A DNA stretch of 64,000 nt, taken from NCBI RefSeq assembly GCF_005047635.1, contig NZ_SUKC01000001.1, positions 1 through 64,000 on the forward strand. The letters run 5' to 3'. Below the pieces are notes generated by a model. It saw only the letters and a list, made by a program, of their open reading frames with translations, did not search any database and had not been told where the DNA came from. Positions within the stretch are counted from its first letter, which is position 1. The number at the start of each line of letters is the position of its first letter. The DNA is from Arthrobacter sp. CAU 1506 (GTDB taxonomy: Bacteria; Actinomycetota; Actinomycetes; Actinomycetales; Micrococcaceae). The position numbers and the translations under genes were made by a program. This document shows positions 14,117 through 21,516 of the stretch, one piece after another.

Positions 14117-15082
14117 ATGGCCAAGGCAATCGTGGCTGCCGCTCCCGGCGGGCCGGAAGTTCTACAACTGCAGGATGTCGACATTCCGCAGCCTGGCCCG
14201 GGCGAACTGCTGGTGAAGGTGGCCGCAGCCGGTGTGAACTTCATTGACACCTACGAGCGCAGCGGCGTGTACAACGTCCGCTTCCCGTACACCCCCGGCG
14301 GCGAGGCTGCGGGCACAGTGGAAGCTGTCGGTGACGGCGTCGAGGAGTTCACGGCTGGAGACCGTGTGGCCTTCGCCGAAGGCACGCGCACGTATGCCCA
14401 GTACACGGTGGTGTCCGCAGAGGCCGCGCTTCCGGTGCCCCACGGGGTGGACGACGACGTTGCGGCTGCCATCCCGTTGCAGGGCATGACGGCGCACTAC
14501 CTGGTCAACTCCAGTTTCAAGGTCCAGCCGGGCCAGACGGTGCTCACCCATGCCGGCGCCGGTGGCGTGGGCTTGATCCTGACGCAGTTGCTCAAGGTTA
14601 AGGGAGCCCGGGTAATCACCACGGTCTCCACCCACGAAAAGGAAGAACTGGCCCGCAGCGCCGGCGCGGATGAAGTCTTGCGCTACGACGGCTTTGACCG
14701 GCGGGTCCGGGACCTGACCGGCGGCACCGGCGTCGACGTGGTCTACGACGGCGTAGGCAAGGACACCTTCGACGGATCGCTCTCCAGCCTGCGGACCCGC
14801 GGCATGCTGGTGCTCTTCGGCGGCGCGTCCGGCCAGGTCCCGCCGTTCGACCTGCAGCGGCTCAACCAGGGCGGCTCGCTCTTCGTCACCCGGCCCAAGC
14901 TCAAGGACCATTTGCTCACGCCGCAGGAACGTCGCTGGCGCTCCAGCGAATTGTTCGACGCCGTCTTGTCCGGCCAGTTGACGCTCCGTGTGGGCCGGAA
15001 ATACCCCTTGGCCGAAGCTGCGCAGGCCCACGAAGACCTGCAGGCCCGCCGCACCACCGGCAAGCTGCTGCTCATTCCGTAG
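14117..15082 (+). CDS. quinone oxidoreductase (zeta-crystallin type)
   Basis: Medium-chain dehydrogenase/reductase of the NADPH:quinone reductase type. It has the GroES-like N-terminal domain (PGPGELLVKVAAAGVNFIDTY), no zinc-ligand cysteines, and the nucleotide-binding motif THAGAGGVGLILTQL near residue 150. The start at 14117 is supported by AAGGAGA 6 nt upstream and gives 321 aa, the usual length; a longer frame from 14045 has no such signal. It is divergent from argC. The physiological substrate is unknown. Confidence 0.88.
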   Translation: MAKAIVAAAPGGPEVLQLQDVDIPQPGPGELLVKVAAAGVNFIDTYERSGVYNVRFPYTPGGEAAGTVEAVGDGVEEFTAGDRVAFAEGTRTYAQYTVVSAEAALPVPHGVDDDVAAAIPLQGMTAHYLVNSSFKVQPGQTVLTHAGAGGVGLILTQLLKVKGARVITTVSTHEKEELARSAGADEVLRYDGFDRRVRDLTGGTGVDVVYDGVGKDTFDGSLSSLRTRGMLVLFGGASGQVPPFDLQRLNQGGSLFVTRPKLKDHLLTPQERRWRSSELFDAVLSGQLTLRVGRKYPLAEAAQAHEDLQARRTTGKLLLIP

Positions 15083-15089
15083 GCCGCTC

Positions 15090-15134
15090 GACGCGCAGGT
15101 CGTGCCGGCCTCTCCCGGCATGGTCCTGCGCGTC
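15090..15134 (+). terminator. hairpin between convergent qor-like and PPTase genes
   Basis: The arms GACGCGCAGG (15090-15099) and CCTGCGCGTC (15125-15134) enclose a second inner stem GTGCCGG/CCGGCAT. It starts 7 nt past the oxidoreductase stop and lies before the stop of the convergent phosphopantetheinyl transferase gene. There is no T-tract. Confidence 0.55.
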
Positions 15135-15188
15135 CGGCCCCTTCGGATCCGTGCCGCCGGGGGCTGATCAATTGGCTGCCGTGGCTGT

Positions 15189-15899
15189 TCAGCCTTGGAC
15201 TACGGCGATGTCCCGGTAGGTGATCTTCGGGTCGGCGGAACCGCCGACGGCCAGTGCCGCGGCAAGTCCCGGCGGGACTGCTGCGCCAGCGTCAGTCAGG
15301 GATAGGTCCAGCAGTTGCAGGCCGGGGCGGTCCCCTGCTTCGCCGGGCCAGCTGGACAGCTGTGGTTCGCCGTCCGCGCCGGCGACGCCGATCGTGTCCG
15401 GTGCCAGCCGCAGCCCGTGTCCGGTGGACTTCAGCACGGCTTCTTTCCTGGTCCACAGTTGGGCCCTCAGCCGGCGCGGATCGGCAGCCTGTTCTACCAG
15501 CGGCCGCTCGGAGGCGGTGAGCATGACGGCGTCGATATTGTCCTCGGGCCGGAACGCGTCATCCCCTGCATCCTCGATGTCCACCCCGAGCAGCACCGGG
15601 CGGAAGGACAGCGCGGCCAGCAGCCACTGCCCCGACCGTGCGTAGCTCAGGCGGGCCGCCGCCGGAGCGCCGTCCAGCAGCAGTTGCGGCTGGCCATGCC
15701 GGCCATCATTGCCCCGCTGGCAGTTGCGGCAGTCAAACGTCAGCCTCATCCGGTCGGCGTCGACGTTCAGTTCCTGTGCCGCCAGCAGGCGGACGGCTTC
15801 GCGGGTGCGCGTGCGGATGCTGGGACGCCGGTCCGGCTCGCCGGCAGCCGCTAACCCGTTCTGCAGCTGCACCAACTGCAGTATCACCTGGGCCTTCAT
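15189..15899 (-). CDS. 4'-phosphopantetheinyl transferase superfamily protein
   Basis: Should attach phosphopantetheine from CoA to carrier proteins. The two family signatures are present: GVDIED at residues 105-110 (metal-binding acidic residues) and WTRKEAVLK at 149-157. The length of 236 aa and the Sfp-like layout point to the Sfp/EntD branch, acting on fatty-acid, polyketide or siderophore carriers, rather than short AcpS. The ATG at 15899 is preceded by AAGGAA at good spacing; the ORF extends to 15938 without family similarity. Partner carrier proteins are not visible nearby. Confidence 0.82.
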   Translation of the reverse strand: MKAQVILQLVQLQNGLAAAGEPDRRPSIRTRTREAVRLLAAQELNVDADRMRLTFDCRNCQRGNDGRHGQPQLLLDGAPAAARLSYARSGQWLLAALSFRPVLLGVDIEDAGDDAFRPEDNIDAVMLTASERPLVEQAADPRRLRAQLWTRKEAVLKSTGHGLRLAPDTIGVAGADGEPQLSSWPGEAGDRPGLQLLDLSLTDAGAAVPPGLAAALAVGGSADPKITYRDIAVVQG

Positions 15900-15921
15900 G
15901 CGTTCCTTTTCCCTTTCCCCC

Positions 15922-15963
15922 ACGACGGCGGGGCCCACCTGGGTCGGTGGGCCCCGCCGTCGT
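15922..15963 (-). terminator. hairpin downstream of pheT
   Basis: An 18-bp perfect inverted repeat has ACGACGGCGGGGCCCACC as its left arm and a 6-nt loop. It lies 20 nt beyond the pheT stop and just before the PPTase start on the same strand, and most likely ends pheST transcription. The arms are GC-only at the loop side and no T-tract follows on the minus strand. Confidence 0.7.
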
Positions 15964-15983
15964 TATTCACTTCAGTCAGCCGG

Positions 15984-18527
15984 TCACCGCTGGACGGCGC
16001 CGCAGCGGGCGGCGGCCAGTTCCACGGCCTGTGCCCGCGCTGCGGACGCCTCGTCAGCGGTCAGCGTGCGGTCGTCGGCGCGGAACCGCAGCCCGAAGGC
16101 CAGCGATTTTTTGCCGGGTTCGATACCGCTGCCGGAGTACACGTCGAACAGCGCGATGTCCTCCAGCAGTTCACCGGCGCCTTCGCGCAGCGCCTCGCGG
16201 ACCGCTTCGGCCGGAACGGACGAGTCCACCACCAGCGCCACGTCCTGGGTGGAGAGCGGGAAGGTGGACAGCGGCTTGGCCACGATCACGTCCGCGGCAG
16301 CCTCGAAGAGAGCCTCGCCGTTCAGTTCCATGGCGGCGGTACGCGCCGGCAGGTCCAGGTCTGCCAGCAGCTTCGGATGCAGCTCGCCGGCGTAGCCGAC
16401 CACCTCACCGGTGCGCAGCGAGAGCTGGGCGGTGCGGCCAGGGTGGAAGGCCTGGTGTTCGCCCTGCGCGACGACGAGTTCAATGCCGAGGATGTCGCCG
16501 ACGGTCAGCGCCGCATCCACCGCATCCGACCACTCCCAGGCGCGCGGGGTGAACCCGGCGCCGGGTGCAGCCTCATGTCCGGTCAGGACCGCGCCCACGT
16601 GCCACGGCTGGTCAGGGATGCCGGCGTACAGCTCCTCCAGCACTTCCTCCGCGGGCTTGACGCCCAGCGGCGGCAGCACTTCAGATCCGAGCTGGTCGCC
16701 GGGCAGGAAGACCAGCCCGCCTTCGTACAACGCCAGATCGCGGAAACCGCGGGAGTGGTTGCGGCGGGCGGTCTCCAGCAGCCCGGGGAGCAGGCTGGTG
16801 CGCAGGTAGCCGAATTCGGCAGAGATCGGGTTCGCCAGCTTCAGCGCCGCGACCTCGGACCCGCCCCGGGGTGCGCCGAAGGTGCTGTTCTGCTCCGTGG
16901 AGACGAACGGGTAGCTGAGAACCTCGGTCAGGCCCGCGTCGGCCAGCGACTGCAGCACGCGGCGGCGCTGCTGCTGGCCGCGGGTCAGTCCGCGGCCGGG
17001 CGGGGCCACCGGCAGGGTGGCCGGAATCCTGTCGTAGCCCACCAGCCGGGCGATCTCTTCGACCAGGTCTTCCTTGATGGCCAGGTCGGGGCGCCAGCTC
17101 GGCGCCGTGACGCGCAGGCCGCCGTCGTACTGTTCGAACGACGCTCCGATTCCGGTCAGGGTCGTTTCGATCTGCTCGGTGCTGTATTCCACGCCGATCA
17201 GCCGAGAGGCGAAGCCCTCGGGCAGGTCGATCACGACCGGCGACGGACGGGACCCGGTATCCGTAGCGGTGGTGTCGGCGGTGCCGCCGGCGAGTTGCAC
17301 CAGCAGGTCCACGGCGCGCTGCGCCGCTTCATCGGCCACTTCCCAGTCCACGCCGCGCTCATTGCGCTTGGATGCTTCCGACGGCAGCTTGTGCCGGCGG
17401 CGGGTGCGTCCCATGGAGACGTCGTCGAAGTGCGCGGATTCGATGAGCACGTTGGTGGTGCCGTCCCCGACCTCTGTTTCGGCGCCGCCCATCACGCCGG
17501 CCAGACCGATGGCCCCGCGGTCATCGGTGATCAGCAGGTCCTCGGTGGAGAGCTTGCGCTCCTTGCCGTCCAGCGTCACCAGGGTCTCCCCCGGGTTCGC
17601 CCGGCGGACCACAATGGGCCCCTGAAGCTTGTCCACGTCGTAGAAGTGCAGGGGCTGGCCCAGCTCCAGCATTACGTAGTTGGAGATGTCCACCACCAGC
17701 GAGATGGAGCGCATGCCCGCCAGGCGCAGCCGCGAGGCCATCCACTGCGGGGTCGGGCGCGAGGGATCGACGCCCCGCACCGCGCGGGCCACGAACCGGT
17801 CGCAGCCGGGCTTGCCGTAGACCGGGGCCTGGTCTTCGAGCCGGACGGGGTAGCCCTCGCCGCTCGCGTCCGCAACCTCGATCTGGGCAGCCGGATCGGT
17901 GAAGGAGGTACCGGTGGCGAGCGCGTATTCGCGGGCCACGCCCCGGATGGAGAAGCAGTAGCCGCGGTCGGGGGTCACGTTGATCTCGGCGGCCTCGTCG
18001 GTCAGGCCAAGCAGTTCCATCGCGTCGGTGCCGATTTCCGGGTTGAGTCCAAGCCGCGAGAGCACGATGATGCCGTCGTGGTCGTCGCCGATGCCGAGCT
18101 CACGGGCTGAAGCGATCATCCCGGCGGAGGTGTGCCCGTAGGTCTTGCGCGGGGTGATCCGGAAGTCTCCGGGCAGGACGGCGCCGGGCAGTGTCACCAC
18201 GACTTTGTCACCGGCCTCGAAGTTGTGGGCGCCGCAGACAATGCCCTGCACGCCGGACGGGTCGATTCCGTCGCCGGTGAGCGGCTGTGCGGCGCCCTCC
18301 GGCACCACGCGGACGTGGCACCAGTTGATGGTCTTGCCGTTGGTCTGCGGTTCCTTGACCACATCGAGGACCTGACCCACCACGATCGGTCCGGAAATCG
18401 AGTCGGACGGACGGTGCACGTCCTCTTCTTCAAGGCCGACCTTGACGAGGTCGGCCATGACGTCCTCGGCGGTGGCGTCAACCGGAACCTGCGCGTATTC
18501 GCGCAGCCAGGAAAGGGGAATACGCAT
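15984..18527 (-). CDS. pheT: phenylalanyl-tRNA synthetase beta subunit
   Basis: Beta chain of the heterotetrameric PheRS. It carries an N-terminal tRNA-binding OB-fold (GPIVVGQVLDVVKEP, about residues 40-150), B3/B4 editing domain, B5 and catalytic-like core, and a C-terminal anticodon-binding FDX-ACB domain ending in GLRFRADDRTLTADEA. At 847 aa it is full length. ATG 18527 begins 4 nt after the pheS stop. Confidence 0.96.
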   Translation of the reverse strand: MRIPLSWLREYAQVPVDATAEDVMADLVKVGLEEEDVHRPSDSISGPIVVGQVLDVVKEPQTNGKTINWCHVRVVPEGAAQPLTGDGIDPSGVQGIVCGAHNFEAGDKVVVTLPGAVLPGDFRITPRKTYGHTSAGMIASARELGIGDDHDGIIVLSRLGLNPEIGTDAMELLGLTDEAAEINVTPDRGYCFSIRGVAREYALATGTSFTDPAAQIEVADASGEGYPVRLEDQAPVYGKPGCDRFVARAVRGVDPSRPTPQWMASRLRLAGMRSISLVVDISNYVMLELGQPLHFYDVDKLQGPIVVRRANPGETLVTLDGKERKLSTEDLLITDDRGAIGLAGVMGGAETEVGDGTTNVLIESAHFDDVSMGRTRRRHKLPSEASKRNERGVDWEVADEAAQRAVDLLVQLAGGTADTTATDTGSRPSPVVIDLPEGFASRLIGVEYSTEQIETTLTGIGASFEQYDGGLRVTAPSWRPDLAIKEDLVEEIARLVGYDRIPATLPVAPPGRGLTRGQQQRRRVLQSLADAGLTEVLSYPFVSTEQNSTFGAPRGGSEVAALKLANPISAEFGYLRTSLLPGLLETARRNHSRGFRDLALYEGGLVFLPGDQLGSEVLPPLGVKPAEEVLEELYAGIPDQPWHVGAVLTGHEAAPGAGFTPRAWEWSDAVDAALTVGDILGIELVVAQGEHQAFHPGRTAQLSLRTGEVVGYAGELHPKLLADLDLPARTAAMELNGEALFEAAADVIVAKPLSTFPLSTQDVALVVDSSVPAEAVREALREGAGELLEDIALFDVYSGSGIEPGKKSLAFGLRFRADDRTLTADEASAARAQAVELAAARCGAVQR

Positions 18528-18531
18528 AGTT

Positions 18532-19602
18532 CTAGATCTCCATCCCGAAGTGCTGGCTGAAGCGGACGTCGCCTTCGATCATGTCGTGCATGTCCGGGAC
18601 GTCGTTGCGGAACATGAGGGTGCGTTCAATGCCCATCCCGAAGGCGAAGCCGGAGTAGACCTCCGGGTCGATGCCGGCGGCGCGCAGCACGTTCGGGTTG
18701 ACCATGCCGCAGCCGCCCCACTCGATCCAGCGCGGCCCGCCCTTGGCTCCGGGGTGCCAGATGTCCATCTCGGCGGAGGGCTCGGTGAACGGGAAGTAGG
18801 CCGGACGCAGCCGGATCTTCGCCTCGGCGCCGAACATCTGCCGGGAGAAGTGCTCCAACGTGCCGCGCAGGTCGGCCATGGTCAGGCCCTTGTCCACGGC
18901 CAGGCCCTCGAACTGGTGGAACACCGGTGTGTGGGTGGCGTCCAGTTCATCGGTGCGGAAGGTCCGGCCCGGGCACAGCACGTACACGGGAAGGTCGCGT
19001 TCCAGCATGGAGCGGACCTGCACCGGAGAGGTGTGGGTGCGCAGGACCAGGTGGGCCTCCGGCGGCTCCACGAAGAACGTGTCCTGCATCTCGCGTGCCG
19101 GGTGGTCCGGCTTGAAGTTCAGGGCGTCGAAGTTGAACCACTCGGATTCAACTTCCGGTCCTTCGGCGATCTCCCAGCCCATGCCCACGAAGATGTCGCT
19201 GACCCGCTCCTGCAGCGTGGAGAGCGGATGCCGGGCTCCGGCACGACGGCGCCGCGGAGCCGCGGTGACATCCACCGCTTCCTCGACGAGGATCTGCGCC
19301 TCCCGCTCGGCTTCCAGCTCCGCGGTGCGGGCAGCGAGCGCCTGGTTGATCCGTCCGCGGGCCGGGCCAATGATCTTGCCGGCGGCGGCTTTGTCTTCTT
19401 TGGCCAGCTTGCCGATTTCACGGTTGGCAAGGCTCAGCGGGGACTTCTCGCCGGAATGGGCGAGCCTGGCCGTTTTGAGCTCGTCCAGGTCTGAAGCGGC
19501 CTTGAAGGCCATCATCGCCTGCTCGACGGCGGCGGCAACCGCCGCTTCATCGAGCGGGCTCGGCACGAGCTGCTCCTGGGCTGGGGGTGTCACGTCAGAC
19601 AT
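18532..19602 (-). CDS. pheS: phenylalanyl-tRNA synthetase alpha subunit
   Basis: Catalytic chain of PheRS (class II). An N-terminal coiled coil is followed by the catalytic core with motif 2-type [19 protein letters not shown] (about residues 216-234), and motif 3 in [15 protein letters not shown] near the C terminus. At 356 aa the length is normal. The ATG at 19602 gives MSDVTPPAQ. The 108-nt region to the next gene contains a GCCCGCGCACGGGC hairpin but no recognised leader peptide or T-box. Confidence 0.96.
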   Translation of the reverse strand: MSDVTPPAQEQLVPSPLDEAAVAAAVEQAMMAFKAASDLDELKTARLAHSGEKSPLSLANREIGKLAKEDKAAAGKIIGPARGRINQALAARTAELEAEREAQILVEEAVDVTAAPRRRRAGARHPLSTLQERVSDIFVGMGWEIAEGPEVESEWFNFDALNFKPDHPAREMQDTFFVEPPEAHLVLRTHTSPVQVRSMLERDLPVYVLCPGRTFRTDELDATHTPVFHQFEGLAVDKGLTMADLRGTLEHFSRQMFGAEAKIRLRPAYFPFTEPSAEMDIWHPGAKGGPRWIEWGGCGMVNPNVLRAAGIDPEVYSGFAFGMGIERTLMFRNDVPDMHDMIEGDVRFSQHFGMEI

Positions 19603-19710
19603 GTGCTGTTGGGACCTCGGAATAGGTTAAAGGGTTTCTGCCCGCGCACGGGCAACCACACCAGTCTAGTTCACGGGCAGGCTCCGGCTCGAAACATCTA
19701 CGATGGGCCC

Positions 19711-20163
19711 ATGACGCCGTTTGAAAAGCTGCGTGCCGGGTGGAACCTGGTGAATGGCTCCACGCTGGTCGGGCTGGGCCTGGCCGCGGCGGTGCGCTGC
19801 AGCCTGGCCCCCGGCCCCCAGGGCCTGATCCTGGCGCACGGTTATGGGCTTGGGCTGCCGAAGGCAGCCGCGTTCACGGTGGGCAATGTGGTGCTCTTCC
19901 ACCGGAGTGCGGCCGGCTTGGCCGACAACCCCCAATTGCTAAGCCATGAGTCGCGCCACAGCACGCAATATGCCCTGTGCCTCGGCCTACCGTTCCTGCC
20001 GCTCTACGCTGGTGCCGCGCTGTGGTCCGTATGGCGGACCGGCGATCCGGCATCGCGGAACGTTTTCGAACGGAACGCCGGGCTTCGCGCCGGCGGCTAC
20101 ACCGAGCGGGCAGTCCGGCGGGGACCGGGCCGGCGCAGGGCTCCGTCCGCTCCGGTGGCCTGA
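19711..20163 (+). CDS. small HExxH-containing hydrophobic protein, function unknown
   Basis: A 150-aa protein with hydrophobic stretches at about residues 17-30, 36-65 and 88-108. It contains HESRH at 79-83, which fits the zincin HExxH pattern, and a downstream glutamate in NVFERNAGLRAGGY (E120) that could be a third ligand. I recognise it only as a conserved actinobacterial hypothetical protein. Protease activity is speculation. The start at ATG 19711 gives MTPFEKLRAGW; there is no strong ribosome binding site. It is divergent from pheS. Confidence 0.65.
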   Translation: MTPFEKLRAGWNLVNGSTLVGLGLAAAVRCSLAPGPQGLILAHGYGLGLPKAAAFTVGNVVLFHRSAAGLADNPQLLSHESRHSTQYALCLGLPFLPLYAGAALWSVWRTGDPASRNVFERNAGLRAGGYTERAVRRGPGRRRAPSAPVA

Positions 20164-20311
20164 CCCACGGCCCACCCGGCCTGCGGGCGGTCCAGCCTGT
20201 ACCGGAATGGCCCGTGCCGGCCAGGGTGTACCGGCCCCGGCGTGTGCCGGACCGACGTGGGCCGACCCGGCGTGCCGGACCAGCCTTTATCAATCCAGCG
20301 GCACGATGCCG

Positions 20312-21421
20312 TCACCAACCGCCACGCGTCGGGGTGTGCCCCTTTCGCGCATCCTCCGGCATGGCCATCTCGGCCCGCAGGCCCAAGAGGCGGATCGGCC
20401 GGCCCGCTTCCAGTGCAGCCGCGAGGTCCAAGGCCCGCGCGAGGATGTCGTTTCGGTCGAAGGTCTCGGGAATCTTCCGCGCGTGGGTCTTGGTGATGAA
20501 GGGCGCATACCGGACCTTAAGGGTGAGCCCGATCACGGGCCGCCCCTCGGCCACGACGTCCTCAAGGACCCGCGCCGTCAGCTCCCGCACGGCGCCTTCA
20601 ACTTGGGCGGGCTCGGTCAGGTCGCGTTGAAAGGTGGTCTCCCGGCTGTGCCCGCGGGCAACCCACGGAGTGTCGTCCACCACGCTGGTGCCATCCCCAC
20701 GCCCGAGCTCCGCGTACCAAGGGCCCATCCTGGGGCCGAACTCGGGCACCAAGTCTTGAGGGTCGGTCGCGGCGAGCTCTGCTACCGTATTGATGCCGAG
20801 CTTGGCTAGCCGGCCTGACACCTTGGTCCCGACGCCCCACAGGTCCTTGGTAGGCCGAGCGCCCATGACATCGAGCCAATTCCCGGCCGTGAGACGGAAA
20901 ACGCCGGCCGGCTTACCGAAACCGGTGGCGACCTTGGCTCGGACCAGGGTGTCACCGATGCCCACACTGCAATGCAGCTGGGTCCGTTCCAACACAGCGG
21001 CCTGCACCTGCCGGGCATAGGCTTCCGGATTCTCGGTCTCCGTCCCCACAAAAGCTTCATCCCACCCCAGCACCTGGACGGTGGCGCCGGGCTGGGCGCG
21101 CAGGGCAGCCATCACGGTTTCAGATACTGCGAGGTAAGTCTCTTGATCGACGGGCAGAATCACCGCGTCCGGCACTTTCCGTGCGGCTATGCGCAAGGGC
21201 ATTCCGGAACCCACACCGAACGCCCGGGCCTCGTAGGATGCGGTCGATACCACTGCTCGTTCCGTAGGGTCGCCCCGACCGCCGACAATGATCGGCTTGC
21301 CCTTGAGCTCCGGGCGCCGGAGCACTTCAACGGCCGCGATGAACTGGTCGAGATCGACATGCAGTACCCACGGGATTCCGCTCACGCCACTAGTCTGCCC
21401 TATACCTCCGGCGCCCGACAT
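20312..21421 (-). CDS. dinB: DNA polymerase IV (Y-family)
   Basis: Error-prone translesion polymerase. The palm catalytic residues are visible as LHVDLDQFIAAVEV (D23) and GWDEAFVG (D121, E122); the usual SIDEA is replaced by GWDEA, as I recall for one actinobacterial DinB branch. Helix-hairpin-helix and little-finger regions follow. The C terminus (TPTRGGW) has no obvious beta-clamp motif. A GTG 36 nt inside (21385) is an alternative start. A LexA-box-like site lies about 72 bp upstream, shared with the divergent radical SAM gene. Confidence 0.92.
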   Translation of the reverse strand: MSGAGGIGQTSGVSGIPWVLHVDLDQFIAAVEVLRRPELKGKPIIVGGRGDPTERAVVSTASYEARAFGVGSGMPLRIAARKVPDAVILPVDQETYLAVSETVMAALRAQPGATVQVLGWDEAFVGTETENPEAYARQVQAAVLERTQLHCSVGIGDTLVRAKVATGFGKPAGVFRLTAGNWLDVMGARPTKDLWGVGTKVSGRLAKLGINTVAELAATDPQDLVPEFGPRMGPWYAELGRGDGTSVVDDTPWVARGHSRETTFQRDLTEPAQVEGAVRELTARVLEDVVAEGRPVIGLTLKVRYAPFITKTHARKIPETFDRNDILARALDLAAALEAGRPIRLLGLRAEMAMPEDARKGHTPTRGGW

Positions 21422-21492
21422 TGGGTCCCCACCCAGCTTTTCAACCCGCGCGGCAGAGCGGCCAACACCTCACCCCAGAGCTGGGCAGCAAT

Positions 21493-21508
21493 TCGAAGAT
21501 GTGTTCTA
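21493..21508. promoter_or_regulatory. LexA (SOS) box between dinB and the radical SAM gene
   Basis: TCGAAGATGTGTTCTA matches the actinobacterial SOS consensus TCGAACN4GTTCGA at 10 of the 12 defined positions. It ends 9 nt before the ATG of the radical SAM gene and overlaps a plausible -10 (TCTAAT, 21505-21510). That arrangement would suit a leaderless transcript repressed by LexA. It may also control dinB. LexA, the LysM gene and recA in this window carry similar sites. Confidence 0.6.
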
Positions 21509-21516
21509 ATAAATGA

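Noticed and set aside
19603-19710. Possible T-box or phe attenuator leader ahead of pheS
   Set aside because: No T-box sequence, leader peptide with phenylalanine codons or terminator/antiterminator pair could be found in the short leader.
20164-20311. GC-rich stretch with repeated GTGCCGG/GTACCGG between the HExxH gene and dinB
   Set aside because: Repeats are short, irregular and without a fixed period; no feature could be supported.
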